Positions 17,766 through 30,119 are shown, counted from the stretch's first letter. The stretch: 64,000 nucleotides of DNA from Argyresthia goedartella (GCA_949825045.1 OX463827.1:4486501-4550500); one strand, 5' to 3'. The notes: generated by a model from the sequence alone, not told the origin. Program-made: numbers and translations.

Positions 17766-19900
17766 CACAGTTGATCATGGAAGTCTCAATCTTGTTGCCT
17801 AATCAGTTTTTTTTTTAAATAACACTTGTACCTGTACACTAACTAGGTAATTGAAAAACCGAGTTTTAAAAAAGCACCTATGATGGCAACCGGACATCAA
17901 TTGGCACATTTCATTAAGTAAGTTTAGTTGCCCAGCTAGTAAGTTATGACGACTTCAGAATCAGGGATTTTTATTCTTTGTCATGGTGGTGTTATCATGG
18001 TTGAATAGGTGTTGCCGTTCAGTGAAAATATAGATTTCCAGTTTAAAGTATCTTAAGACATTCTTTCTTTGACCAGCAAGATGTTGAATACAATGTATTT
18101 TATGATTCAATCAATCGTAGAATATATTATGCTTCTATGTGCAAGACAAAACAAAGTCAAATGTTCACAATACTAGTTCTGTATTTGCTATCAAACGATA
18201 GCGACTTTGTCCTTGTAATTGTAGTGCAAACGATCTTCAGAATAAACTGATCGGTTTTGCTGTTATAGAGTAAATAACACAGACGCAACTTTCACTATGT
18301 AGTATACTAGAGTATTAACAGACTTTTTCGGCCTGTGTCCAAAATAACGGAATACTATCCGTTAGTCTGTAGAAAAACAGCATTAGCCACAGCATCCATA
18401 TCGGAAACAGACACAGTTCCCATTATTTCACTGACTTTTTTTTTAATTGTAACGAACTGGTAGTTTAGGTTCATGTAAGAGGGCCTTATCATTGTAAAAT
18501 ACACCCAGTCTAATAAAGAAATCCACCTGTGCATAGTACCATTATCAGCAGTTGTGGAACAACACTGTACGGGTTCTTTTCCCATGCAACCCAACTCTTA
18601 AAAGTCATAAAACAAATGGTTATTGAATGGTTTTTGAAATTGATAGATGCGAGGGAAATACGTTTTGAAGTGGGCTTCCACTTCTGCTACTGATAGTACA
18701 TAGATGGTCCTTCGAACCGGGCGTAGTTCTCAAAGCGTCCCTTCTGTTAAGCTTCAAGCTGTGGCTATCAACGACCGGCTGTTAAGTTTTATCCCCCTCC
18801 TCTAATATGATGGTATCGGGGCACGAAATAATGTTGCGCAGTATCGGCCACATTATCAGCAGTCCCGAATTGATTCCCGATATTGCCGATTCCCAGCACT
18901 GTACAGATAACCAGCTTTGTAGGATGGCACGAGTGTGCGCTTGTGGTGCAACGGTTGCTGTGTAACCGTGAGGTTTCTTAGCAATTAGTAATAGCAGATT
19001 GTTGTACCAAGCACAAAGTGATTCTGCGAGTGCAACGAGTACTTATTTTGAGCCCGAGCGCTAGCGAGGGCTAGGCAAGAGTGCAACATAAATTACTTAA
19101 TGCGAGGTGCATAATCTGCAATTACTGCAAGGAAACAAGGAAAGTTGGTTAAAAATAAAACTGAAAATAAATTAGAATAGTGCAACTGTATGCTTGTATT
19201 TCTCAGTGAAAATAGTTTGCCGCCTTTTTATTTTTAATAAATAGATTAGCACACACAACACTTCAAACATAACTCGATACGGACGTCAGGTTGGCCAACC
19301 GAACGCATTGTAAACCTAGGGTTTTACTTTTAGTGACTTGATATGTGACAGCTCTTTGGTTGCGCGATTGAAAAAAACACTAAAACAGTGCAGTAAAGGA
19401 TTTCCAAATTTTTTTATCCTCTATAGCAACAAAGTGCCGCTTTGTGCTGGATAGCCTATCCAAATTATCCTATCCAGAATAGGATAATTTGATTATAGAA
19501 TTAGATTACCCTAAATTTAATAAAAATATTTATTTTAATTTATGATTTTTTTCACTCACCACATATCTCCTCCTCCTGCACAAATAAATACTTGCATCGG
19601 GCCTGAAAAAAATACTTTTTGTAAATACTTAGCCGAATATGTATACAATCCCAGAATCCCGTTTTTTTTTTAAATATTAAGAAGCCGCATCCATACTTTT
19701 GTAGCGAAATATTAAATTTAGGTAAATATGTATCCGAATATTCGATCTCTACTTATAATATACAGGAGCAGCTTATAATGAACAGGAATTTGTAGCATCG
19801 CGCATGCCTTTGTTACCTAAGATACCAGATAATTCGATTGATGCACAGATTTTGATCCATAGCAGCTCCTGGCCACATAAATGACAATGTTTTGAGTCAT
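17766..19900. other. No gene seen; one 31-bp hairpin
   Basis: No supportable ORF or known repeat in about 2.1 kb. At 19461-19491, CAAATTATCCTAT and ATAGGATAATTTG form a perfect 13-bp stem with a 5-nt loop. A tRNA-like scrap at 18948-18988 is too decayed to call. Confidence 0.5.
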
Positions 19901-20093
19901 GACAACCTCTGTGGTGCAGCGGTTGTGGCTCTGCCTACCATGCGTGAGGTCCCTGGTTCGATCCCCGGCTGGGGGTAAAAAAACCCCCAGGTCTCGGATG
20001 TTTATGTGTGTGACGTCGCTGTTTCTGGTTCCCACGACACGGGGTATCCTAGTGTGGGCCCAGAAGCAACGAGTGTGCCTGTAAAAAAAAACT
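19901..20093 (+). mobile_element. SINE1 copy
   Basis: Head CTCTGTGGTGCAGCGGTTGT with A box, B box GGTTCGATCCC, GGCTGGGGGTAAAAAAACCC, then GGTTCCCACGACACGGGGTA and TCCTAGTGTGGGCCCAGAAG. It ends in an A-rich run without the (GTTTAT)n tail. Confidence 0.9.
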
Positions 20094-23044
20094 GTACTTC
20101 ATACGTTTTAGATTATTAATGAACATAAAGTAGACCGAGAATATTTTCTCATAGATTTCGCAATAGGACTAATAGCTTAACACCTTTTACAGAGACATTC
20201 ACGGCCGTCAGTCTGTCTCTCATAAGCAGTTCTTGCCATATCTGTCATGAGATGTAGTGATAGAACATATTAGAAATAGTTATCACCTTTTTCGAATCAG
20301 GAATAACGAGATAAATTGGCTAATGCTAATTTGAATTAAAATGCTATAACATTCACGGGATTCTTTAGTTGTGAGTGTTTACACACATTGTTGCTGTCAA
20401 CAATAACGTAATGAATATGTCATCGGCAGAACGGCTAGAAACTTGAAGTTTCGTTTTGTGTCCAATTATAAAGGCTTTAAACTAAGTTCTTTAAGTTTTT
20501 TCTTTAAATTGGTCTCTCTTGGAGATGTTAGGCCGGTATTTAACCGATTAGTTAAATACCAACTGTGCATATTCAACCGCACATGTTCGGGTAAACCCGT
20601 TTTGGTAGGGGGTTTGGGTAAAATGCATCTTTTATCGTAACTACTTGAGTTTTATTTATATTCAAATTGTTAGTTGCTCGTGAATTGTTAAATTATTCTA
20701 TAGACGGATTTCCTGATGATGGTTACTATGGGAATCGGATAAATATCGATTTAAATCATCATAAGAGTTCTAGAGAAAACTATATTGTTCCACGGTTTGG
20801 AAATGATTTCTAAGTATCGGGTCAAATGTATGAAAATGTATTTATATGTGGTGAAACTAGATTTTAGAGCCAAATATGTTGTATTTATTTTGGAAAAACT
20901 AACCACTTACCTAATTGCAATGCGGAGGCACATGTAGAATACATTGAAAAGGGTGTATCCAGAACAGGTTCTGGGTTTTGTCTCCTATTCTACCGCACCG
21001 CGCCTTTTTCCCTTTTCCGTCACCCCTGCACGCATAAACAACTCAGTCAACTACATTTCGTGAAGGTGTACCTATAAATGAACAGTAAAATAGTTATTTG
21101 TAACTTTCTTCAAAGGCTAAAGATAAATTTAATTATAATATTTTATAAAAAATTCACAATTATGTGTGTCCTAAATAATAATATTAACGCTTTTTATTAC
21201 ATGCGCCATTGGTTTTGAACGTGATGTCACGTATTTTTAAATATGAAGTAGTGTCGGCATGTAATACATATGTACATATCTAACCGATTTAACTGCACAA
21301 TAGGCACAGTAACGGGCATTTAACTGTGCACTTTTGGGTTTAATGGTTAATTTACAACTTTATTGACCCCCACTCATGAAATAACAGAGTCTATAAGCAG
21401 CAGTTTATTAAGGCAGCAAGCAATTTAATTCAATTAAAATATTTTTATTTCGAATAATACAGATCTTAATAACAAGACAGATATATAACCAAGGATGATG
21501 ATGCAATGGGTCGATAGACAATCATTATTTAACGACGTGTAGATCGATGATTGATATCAAACTATTAATAAAGGCCCCGATTGATTTAGAGCACTCATAT
21601 TGCGATGTTTTTGTATAATATTGAAAATTGCCTGCTAATTGCGGCACTTACATCTGTTGACCTGCCCAGCTGCAAGATAATTACTATTAAATACGCTATC
21701 GATATGAATTATGATAGTGTGTTAATACAGGCTGGCTTTTAATTATAGCTAATCAAATAGGGTTTTATAGTAACAATTTCTATGACAAACTCATATTGTA
21801 CATAAAAATAAGTCGACCGCTCGCCTTAAAGAAATATACAGGAGGTTTGAAGAAATTTGCGCTCGCAACATTATTTTTAAAGGTCTTGGAGAAAAGTATC
21901 CAATATTTTCCACTTAATCCAAAACCCTTAAGGCCCAAGATCACACAAAACCACTGAAGAGAGCTTTGGCAAATAAAAATATAAAATTATTTCCAATAAA
22001 TTCATAGGTCTCAAAATATTATATGTTATCGTAAAAAAAATTGATTTTAGTGTATATTTAAAAGGAGATTCAATAATTTTAAATAAAATTACTGATTTTT
22101 CTCATAATTTTTATACCTAAATTTTTCTCTTTTAGATCTCCGTATTAATCCTTAAATTTTATCAATTAGCTTACTTACGTTTGTCAGTAAATTCGAAAAA
22201 AACACCTAATTTGTTTAAGTATCCGGGCGGCCCGATGCTTTTCCGCGCCGCCCGCTACCCCGCCAGTTCCGCTACCCCGCCAGAAGACGACGGGCGAATG
22301 CAGCGCCCCTCACCTCAACAGCTAGAACTGAGCCTTAAGAACATATCTTAAACCACTGTGCAACTGGAGACCGAAATTCAAGTATTGTTTTCACGACAAC
22401 TCCTTTTGCACCCAAAAAAAGTGTAAATACAGCTCTGATCAAATCGGTTTCATAGTGAAATTTGTTCCCGATGATAATGATTTCCTTCTAAGTTGATTTG
22501 ATTATGAGCAACCACGATAAACTAATTTAATTTTTTCACTGTCCCAAAACGGTACATTATTTGTTGTACGGACGGTGACTTAGGTATAACTACAGAAACA
22601 TCCTGTAGTTGATATTTCACGATCCACGCTTCAGTGATATGAAAAACGATAAGTCAAGATTTTACTTTACCAAAAGAATATTTTGCCGCCGCTCGACGAG
22701 CTTTATCCTGCTCGAAATAAGGCTGATTATCGGCTGATCCAACTGCAAGACTGAAATGGTGCATATAGGTTATCTTGATGTCATATTTATTTGCTTCCGT
22801 AAGATTTATGCATTATCAAAAAGGTCAATACGAAGATTTATAGATATTCCGAAACATGTTAAAGTAGGTATATTGGCGTGAAGAGGGGTCGACAATTCAA
22901 GGACCAGAATTTACATTGATAATGGTTATACGTCTTCTCTGTGTGTTGTAAGTAGATCTCTGAAGTTGTGCAGTCTTATCTTCTTACCATCAGTAAGTAC
23001 GAGGCCACTCGGTAACCTTCAACTTATAGGCCCGGAAGAAAGAA
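20094..23044. other. No gene seen; GC-rich islet at 22.2 kb
   Basis: Nearly 3 kb of AT-rich sequence with only short random ORFs. A GC-rich islet (22224-22310) holds two tandem copies of CCGCTACCCCGCCAG and flanking GCCGCCCG blocks. It has no readable frame that I recognise. Possibly ancient repeat or intron sequence. Confidence 0.5.
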
Positions 23045-23440
23045 AGCGAGTCAAAGTCAAAGTCAAAGTCAAAGTACTTTATTTCTGTAGATATTTACAT
23101 ATACTTAGCAAACGTCATTTTTTGCCTCTTCTCTACATTGGACCACTGTGGGAGAAGAAGGGCGTAGAAACTCCCACATTGATTTTTAGATCTCTTTTAA
23201 AAATTGGTTGTGCTTAACTCATACAAATATGAAAAATTTCAGGAATAAATAATTATAAAACTATTAACAGCAAGGTCTGTATTGAGCCAGATTGACCCCA
23301 TACAGTCTCGCCATTTAAGTTAACTTGAACATTGTAATATCCCTTTTTCGACAAAGTCGCTTTAACATGCTTTTTAAATTGCTCAAATGGCAATTTCAAA
23401 ATCTCCAGAGTTATTTTATTATAGCAGTTAGCACTTGTCT
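23045..23440 (-). pseudogene. LINE-A 3' end, fullest UTR copy
   Basis: Minus-strand LINE-A end. The coding part (upper end of the interval) decays from an EILKLPFEQFKKHVK-like segment, as in 42.4 kb. The UTR then carries the TGGGGTCAATCTGGCTCAAT block, CTTGCTGTTAATAG, GTTAAGCACAACCAATTTTT, CCACTGTGGTCCAATGTAGA and GTAAATATCTACAGAAATAA, ending with a (CTTTGA)n hexamer tail (23049-23075). This is the best evidence for the true 3' terminus of LINE-A. The remainder of ORF2 is missing. Confidence 0.75.
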
Positions 23441-24119
23441 CGCACGTCGACTTTTATATACCCGTACCTAAGATATTTAATATGGAATGTGATAATCGAC
23501 TTAGTTCTAACTCGTGTTGCATCTTTCTTCCCTTAGACCGACACAAGTTTAGTTTTAGGAAAAATATCTATTAGTTTTGTTTGTGAACGCAGCTCATTAC
23601 ACCGAGAAGGCTGTGCTCCATCTTTTTCTGTCAAACCCCGGGTTTGAACCTGAACCTTCGCGCGTCATCCAAAGACCAGATCTGGCCTCTGTAGGTAAGG
23701 ACAAATAATATTTTAACCAAAACACATTTCAACCAATGTACCCAAAAACAAACCGCCAAAGTCTCGTAACAATAAAGCATGCGGGCCAAAGTTAAATCCT
23801 CGAGAAGTGCCATTAAACTGAACAGAACGGACTTAAAATGTTAATTTCTTCCAATACATCATCTTAGAGGCGTAAATGCAACAGTTGGGGATCAACAGGC
23901 ATGTAAAAACCATCATTGCGTTGATGCACTCTCGTCGCCTGAGGGGTAAATACGAATCTTTTGATATATTAAAGTGAAGCGAGTTGACCCTTATTTCTTT
24001 GCCCTTTCTTATGTGATAAGACAGCTTGATAAGCTTATGGCCGAATGCAAAAAGTACTACTCAAATAATAATGGCGCAGTTAGTTCCCGAGTAAGACCGA
24101 AGACTGACAACATACCTTT
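23441..24119. other. No gene seen
   Basis: No motif-bearing ORF. A B-box-like GGTTCAAACCC on the minus strand near 23640 has no matching A box, so no SINE is called. Confidence 0.4.
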
Positions 24120-24500
24120 AAGTGACCGTCAAACTGAGTTGTATATGCGTAGTGCGCACCATTTGCCTCCGTATTAAGGAATACTTAGATGACAAAACTG
24201 CATGGTCCATAACATCTCAGCGCACAGAAATTCGACGAGGGGCGATGGATCAAGTCTATCAGTCGCCAGCGAATTTCCTTAGACCGGAACCAGTACCTGT
24301 TGTAAAGTCACTTTTAAAAAAAAAGGTATGGGGGAGTTTCTTGCCGTTTCTTCTTAACCCCGAGGCCCACCTTCCGAAACGGTGTAGTCTTTTTTTATAT
24401 AAAACAAAATGACTTGTAGTTATAAGAAAGTATAATTGTGACGTTGAATAAGATAATTAATTTATTTATATTCAATAAAAAAATGACTCTGACTCTTACT
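24120..24500 (+). pseudogene. LINE-K ORF2 C-terminus and 3' UTR
   Basis: The open segment includes LRIKEYLDDKTAWSI, the C-terminal signature (K-x-Y-L-D-D-K-T-A-W) of a CR1/Jockey-group LINE ORF2, followed by a decayed tail. The 3' UTR carries GTTTCTTCTTAACCCCGAGG, CCCACCTTCCGAAACGGTGT, and ends TTATATTCAATAAAAAAATG followed by GACTCT repeats. An inverted copy of the same region lies at 59320-59640, which confirms a repeat family distinct from LINE-A. RT and endonuclease regions are absent here, so this is a 5'-truncated copy. Confidence 0.65.
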
Positions 24501-24569
24501 CCGACTGTCTCATCAAAATTAAGTGAATTTCATGTATGTGATTAGGTAGTAGACCTACTCTACTACCGA

Positions 24570-24720
24570 GGAAAAAAGAGGTGTGTCTTTCTGTGGAACC
24601 CCAACGCTCAATCGGGTACACATATTTTAATACGTTAGTTGTTCTTAGCTACGTTTTGTTAAAATCAGTTCAGTAGTTCGAAAATTATTCGCTTGGATCC
24701 GAATTGTCAACTTGTGTCGG
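24570..24720 (+). repeat. Repeat L copy
   Basis: Shares GTGTGTCTxTCTGT, TTAGCTA(C/T)GTTTTxTTAAAA and TCAGTTCAGTAGTTCGAAA-like blocks with 34150-34350. The class is unknown and the match diverged. Confidence 0.4.
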
Positions 24721-25019
24721 GGGCTTGTTAATTTATAGTAAGGAAATTTAAAAGTTTAATTCTATAGTCTTTGAAAACCCCAATACCTTCCGAGTACTGA
24801 ATTCCTACGGGACCCTCCTGCCAAGGCGCAGTGTTGTCGGTATTGTACCTATTATTTATTGGTTTTTGTTCCTGACAGCTTTAGTAGGCCGTGCAGAACG
24901 CAGGCTTTGTATGGCCGTGTATGTATGGGCTTGCCGTAATTTTATTGTGTTTTGAGGTACAAGCCAATCGGGGTCATGGGTTTATCAGGCGACGAGCTAG
25001 GCATACAGTTGGTTACCTC

Positions 25020-25225
25020 TATTTGTACGTCTGTCCGTCTGTCCGCCTGTCTGTCTCAAGAAATGGAATAGGTTGAAATTTTCACATAATAAGGAATAAG
25101 GACCTACGCGCTATAACCCTAATACAATAAACATTTTTTAGTTATTTTTTATGTGATTTTTCTTGTACGACGGTACGGAACCCTTCGTACGCGAGTACAA
25201 CACGCACATGACCGGTTTATCTTAT
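25020..25225 (+). repeat. Repeat D, 3' two-thirds
   Basis: (TCTGTCCG)n tract, GGTTGAAATTTTCACATAAT, then TTCTTGTACGACGGTACGGA, ACCCTTCGTACGCGAG and CACGCACATGACCGGTTT. Confidence 0.65.
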
Positions 25226-25629
25226 TTAATTTTTTGATTATATAAGTCCCACAACCTAAATTACTAACTTTCTTATTATTAAAGCACTTTTACACCACTG
25301 CTGAACAAGGTTCTCACTTGTCCAACCAATGTTTAAGTGCAACTCAAATATCATGCTTATGAACCGAAATTCACAATTCGGCAGGCTCTGTGTTTTTTAC
25401 TTATGATCACCGATTTTTCCAAGACGAATGCACCGATTTGAAAATTTTGAAAGTATTTTTTTGTTTGAAAGCTTTTAACTTACGATTGGTCCTACTGACC
25501 AGATCAGAATCTGATGATGGGATCCTGAGCGTGCAAATATTCTCGGAAAGCCATATTTCGTGAAGTGGAACTGATGAGGAAGATCATAGATATGACTAGG
25601 TATCCTACAGGTTGCGATGTGACAACTTA

Positions 25630-26055
25630 AGGTGATACGAAAAAATTAGGTTTTTTTTCGAATCCATTTACTCCACCATGAAGTCATCTACATATTTGAT
25701 TTTTTGGTTAACGTTTATTGAGTATTTGATTAAGATTTTCACTAAAGGAAAACGCGATTGGATGAAATTTTCTCAATAGAATTCAATTACGAAAACACCT
25801 CTAAATTGTTTTATTTTTTCCTGTAATTCTGAAATCCTAACTAATTTCATTGTGGAACTGCGTTCAAATGTAGATATTAGATATTCGCAGAATCTCGTTA
25901 AAAAACTTTTTAACAAAATAGCGTACTTTATTTTTAAACATTTTTTCTGTGGTTTAGCTACATTTAATCTTTTTTCTCGATTCCGTCCCTCTCACACTGC
26001 GGGTCTTTCCGCCTGGAGTAAAGGGGAACTTTGCACGGACGAGGTAGCGCCTTAA
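25630..26055. mobile_element. Repeat H, copy with one terminus
   Basis: Begins AGGTGATACGAAAAAATTAG, the terminal inverted repeat of the element at 54232-54673, and continues colinear with that element's reverse complement (AATCCATTTACTCCAC, GGTTAACGTTTATTGAGTA, TCTGAAATCCTAACTAATTT). The opposite terminus has decayed. Confidence 0.6.
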
Positions 26056-26261
26056 TTAAGGTTGGTCAGTGTATGGTCGTCATAAGGCATAGTGGTAAAA
26101 TGGAAGAGATGGTAATGTAGGTAACAGGAGAGCCGCTCAATAATTTATTAACATCCGTCAGGATCTGATGATGAGATCATGGAGAAATAAATCGAACTAG
26201 CTAATTAATGAAGACACTTATGGGTATGTTTTGTAATAAATAGGGTTCAATTGAAGTCGGT

Positions 26262-26690
26262 TTTTAGGGTTGCCAAACGGGATCATATTACTAAGCCTCC
26301 GCTGATCGTCCGTCCGTCCGTCCGTCTGTCACCAGGCTGTAACTCATGAACCGTGATAGTTAGACAGATGAAGTTTTCACAGATGATGTATTTCTGTTGC
26401 CGCTATAACAACATATACTAAAAAATAAAATAAAATAAATATTTAACGGGGCTCCCATACAACAAACGTATTTTTTTTTCTCGTATTTGGTCGATATTAA
26501 AACGGCAACAGGTAGACGCTTGAAATATTCATAAAATATTTAGTTAAATATTCACTTTAAAAATAAATAAATAAATTAAAATAAATCAAATATTTAAGGG
26601 GGGCTCCCATACAACAAACGTGTTATTTTTCGCCGTTTTAATAGATAATGGTACCGTACCCTTCGTGCGCGAGACAGGCTCGCATTTTTT
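26262..26690 (+). repeat. Repeat D, long copy
   Basis: Complete in order: AGGGTTGCCAAACGGGATCA, (CCGT)n tract, CTGTCACCAGGCTGTAACTC, TGAAGTTTTCACAGATGATG, TTGCCGCTATAACAAC, two copies of a GGGGCTCCCATACAACAAAC block, and the end GGTACCGTACCCTTCGTGCG plus CGAG. About 430 bp, same length as the inverted copy at 36484-36916. Confidence 0.75.
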
Positions 26691-27047
26691 TCTAAAGTTT
26701 AACTTTTAGAGACCACGCTACCACATCGAATATCAATCAAATAAATTTGGCAGTTGTGCCTTATAACTTTATCCAACTCCATTCCCCACGTTCACAATAA
26801 AAAAATTGTCTAAGCTGAACAGTTTTATGCGTTTTCTTGGCGTGCGCTCATCAAATCGCCATAAATAAGATCTCTTCTTGAAAACGCCCCGCCACACTTA
26901 CGGTGAAATAGTTCTCTCATAGAGACTTTTGATTTATTTTACGAGCAATGAAACGACTAGCATGACAGCCGACCGTATTCTGCGATGAGTATTTCACAAC
27001 GGTGTGAACCAATTTTGGCTTCTCGGTAGATTTTTAGTTGATTAGTC
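26691..27047. other. No gene seen
   Basis: Unassigned, no ORF. Confidence 0.4.
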
Positions 27048-27303
27048 GACGACCCGAATGGCCGAGTCGGCAGTGACCCTGCCTACGAAGCCAAGGGTCC
27101 CGGGTTCGAGTCCCGGTGGGGGCAAATATTTGATGGTGAGAACGGATGTTTGTAACCTAGTCATGGTTGTTTATCTATCTAAGTATAATATTTATCTATA
27201 TAAGTATGTGTATCGTTGTCTAGTACCCAAGATACAGGGAATCCTAGTTTGGGGCTAGATCAATGTGTGTAAATAGTGTCCAGGGTATTATTATTATTAA
27301 TTA
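27048..27303 (+). mobile_element. SINE2 copy, best preserved
   Basis: CGACCCGAATGGCCGAGTCG, A box TGGCCGAGTCGG, B box GGTTCGAGTCC, CCCGGTGGGGGCAAATATTT, CTAGTCATGGTTGTTTATCT, ATACAGGGAATCCTAGTTTG, and a (ATT)n tail that merges with the following LINE fragment. Confidence 0.9.
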
Positions 27304-27305
27304 TT

Positions 27306-27405
27306 ATTAAGAGCCCAACGTGTCCCTCTGCTGGGCAAAGACCTCTCTCGCCTTTTTCCACTCTTTGCGATCCTGAGACCCACCAGTTCGTATCCCAGAG
27401 ACCCA
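27306..27405 (-). pseudogene. LINE ORF2 extreme C-terminus
   Basis: On the minus strand a short frame reads SGIRTGGSQDRKEWKKAREV, then FAQQRDTLGS and a stop at about 27308. This D-R-x-x-W-K...F-A-Q-Q-x-D ending is the C-terminal signature of a lepidopteran LINE ORF2 with the R-x-x-W...G-E-A...Q-Q-W pattern. Upstream sequence loses the frame. The SINE2 (TTA)n tail abuts its 3' side, so the SINE may have landed in its (TAA)n tail. The clade cannot be set from so short a piece. Confidence 0.55.
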
Positions 27406-27716
27406 CTCCATCTTTTTCTGGGTCAGCTCTTTGCACTGATTTTATTAATTTGTGTTTTTTTTAATAATGAAATGTGATCACTAATTCTTACCGAAGTCAA
27501 GAAATCTGTAATCAGTGCATTTATTGTGGTAGAATACATAATGTACCACAATATATTATTATATATATTATGGTACGGTACGTCTTGTCGGTCCGTCTAG
27601 CCGTTAAGCATACTACACAATTACAAGTTAGGAGTAAAGAACAATAGTTGAGTTAGATTGGCAATACTATATTAAATCATTACAATGATGTCAACAATGA
27701 TTTATTGGATTGGATA

Positions 27717-28327
27717 TCTATAGAAAACGCTTGATTGACTGGCAGACCACGCATAGCCTAAACCAGTGGATCTAGAGTCGTTGAAATTGGTACAGGGGTA
27801 CCTTATTTAGCGTAGGAAAGCACTAAAAAGGGATTTGGCAAAAATCATCCCTCAAGAACTGGGGGTCACAGTTTGTATGAAAACCAAAAACTACTCGACT
27901 TATGAAGCTGAAGTTTTGAAGGTAGATAGTTCATATGTGCGAGACGTCAGTTAACCAACGTTTTTTTTTTTTTTCAAATTTACACCACAAAGGGGGAAGG
28001 GGAATGCGGGGGTGAACATAGTATGAAAAAAAAACTTGACGTGTAAATAGAAAATTCGGCAGAAAATAATTTAAAGGAGACTTCAGTTCAATAAAGGTTT
28101 TATCTGAATATGCCCCCCCAAGGGGGAAGGGGTTGTGTAATTGAAGTGTAATTTTTTAAATTTTTCATAGGTGAGAAAAATGGGAATGGACTATTTACGA
28201 CACGGTCGTTTCAAGGGTTGCTTCAAACAAGAAATCAAAAGTTTAAGAAGAAGAAAATTCTGTATTCGCGTATGACTTGGTCATTTTTAAACAAGTCCAA
28301 GTGGGTGAAGCCGCAGGCAACGGCTAG
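27717..28327 (+). mobile_element. Non-autonomous Helitron, 611 bp
   Basis: Starts with TC (ATCTATAGAAAACG, host A before TC) and ends GGGTGAAGCCGCAGGCAACG then GCTAG, followed by a host T. This is the Helitron rule: 5' TC, 3' GC-rich hairpin then CTRR, insertion between A and T without target duplication. The last 35 bp resemble the 3' end of the autonomous Helitron at 59850. No ORF. The 3' end is well supported; the 5' end is the best candidate by motif. Confidence 0.7.
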
Positions 28328-28629
28328 TAATATATAAAATTGTATAGTAAAATATTTAAATAATATCGGCGATTGCCCATACATATTTTCTCTGAAGCGA
28401 ATTGTTAACGTCTTGTTATGACAATCGTCATATACTTATGATTGTTTGTTACTTCATAATGTCGATCCTGTAAAAAAAAATGCTTGCAGTCATTATAAAA
28501 ACTTATGTTTATTTATTTTGAGGTTATGTTTATTTTCCTACTGGTCCTACGTCATTTTTAACTTTGCAAAGAATCAACTATCTTAGTCACCGAATGATGA
28601 CACTATGCCACAGATTCAAAGTTAAAGTA

Positions 28630-28858
28630 AAAGTAAAAATGTCTTTATAAACATAAACGTTTACATACATGCACATACATTGCTTCTGGCCCCACACTAG
28701 GATACCCTGTGTCGTGGGAACTAGAAATAGCGACGTAACACACATTTAAACATTCAAGACCTGTTTTTTTTTCTTTATCGCCCCCAGCAGCCGGGGATCG
28801 AACCCGGGACCTCTCGCATGGTAGGCAGAGCCACAACCACAGCGCCACAGAGGGCGTC
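28630..28858 (-). mobile_element. SINE1 copy
   Basis: Minus strand: CCTCTGTGGCGCTGTGGTTG head, B box GGTTCGATCCC, then CACGACACAGGGTATCCTAG, and a GTTTATG tail. It abuts a LINE-A fragment downstream. Confidence 0.9.
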
Positions 28859-28884
28859 AATATAATTGTAGATAATAATGATGT

Positions 28885-29240
28885 CAATATTACTGTAGAT
28901 AAAAATGACAATAATACAAACGGATTTTTTTCGCCTCGAGAAGAGGACATTGAACCACTGGGGAATAGAAAGGCGAAGTAACTGTCAAAGGGTGATTTGT
29001 CCATCTCTTAAAAATTGGTTGTGTATAATACAAATATAACAATATTAACTATCATTAATAACAGCAGCGAGTTCTGTCTTGAGTTAGATTAACCCCATCC
29101 ACTCTTGTCATTGTCATATATATCTTGAATATTGTAATATCCCTTTTTAGACAAAGTCGGTTTTACATGGTTTTTCAATTACTCAAACAGCAAATTGAAA
29201 ATCTCCAGTATCTTGTTCTAGTAGAGAAAGCACTGAAGCT
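28885..29240 (-). pseudogene. LINE-A 3' fragment
   Basis: Minus-strand LINE-A end: a decayed coding tail (CTCTACTAGAACAAGATACT), then the TGGGGTTAATCTAACTCAAG block, CTCGCTGCTGTTATTAATG, TACACAACCAATTTTTAAGA and CCCCAGTGGTTCAATGTCC. The terminal part of the UTR has been replaced by unrelated AT-rich sequence next to the SINE1. Confidence 0.65.
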
Positions 29241-30119
29241 TGAAACGATTGCTAAATTACTTGTACTCTGTACCGGGGCGCAACTAGTCTAGGATTTTTT
29301 TTAGGTTAGTCTGGGATTATTACAGCTTTCACTGAATTTGGAAAACGTTCTAAGGTTTTTGCGTAAATACATTATATTTTCGAAAATCAATTGACTAGCA
29401 GTAAGTCAATTTCTTTAGAGAGTTTTCTTAGGGAGTGTGTGCGTTTAAAATTATAAATTGCTCGAATAGCTATTTTCAGTACATTATGATACATGTGTGC
29501 AAAGTTGGTCATTGATTACTCACGAGGCCGTATAATTCGCGCGAGCCGACGGCAAGCGCGAAAAGATAGCCGAGTGTCTGACCAATGCACACTCGTTTCA
29601 TACGACTTTTTGCAACACACTTGCGAGGAAGGTATAGATTATAACTAACCTCAAATCGAAAACTTCAACAATTTATTTATGGAAAATGGCGCGCTGATTT
29701 TCTTTTTTCCGTACGCCATGCAAGATATGTGTTAGTGGTCTAAATAAAGGTACTGGCAAAACTGCTAAAGAGCTTTTAAAATATACTTTGGGTACGCAAA
29801 TTAAAGTGAATATGTAATAAAATTATTTTATGAAATAATGATACATTTTTTATGATTGATTCATCATACGTATCGTATCGTATCGTACTTAACCTAAAAT
29901 AGTTTATTTATTCATGAAAGTACAATTTTTTTGTAGGCAAAAAAGCTCTAAGTGGTGATTGCAAAAAAAGGAGTGCAGTAATGTAAAGTCGCTATAAAGA
30001 GTCACTTTACGAGCAAATGAGTTAAAAATAGTTCAAATATTCGCTATTTTCCCCCACAACAAGAAACCATAGGACATGACACTATGAAAGTAACGACGAT
30101 AGAGTAGCCTAACTGTAGC
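29241..30119. other. No gene seen; small (CGTAT)n tract
   Basis: A GC-richer patch (29520-29640) with CGCGCGAGCCGACGGCAAGC has no readable frame. A CGTAT microsatellite lies at about 29868-29890. No known repeat. Confidence 0.45.

Noticed and set aside
18948..18988. Possible tRNA/SINE head (TGGTGCAACGG)
   Set aside because: Matches an A box but has no B box and no SINE1 body downstream.
23610..23700. B-box-like GGTTCAAACCC on the minus strand
   Set aside because: No acceptable A box at the expected distance and no recurring body.
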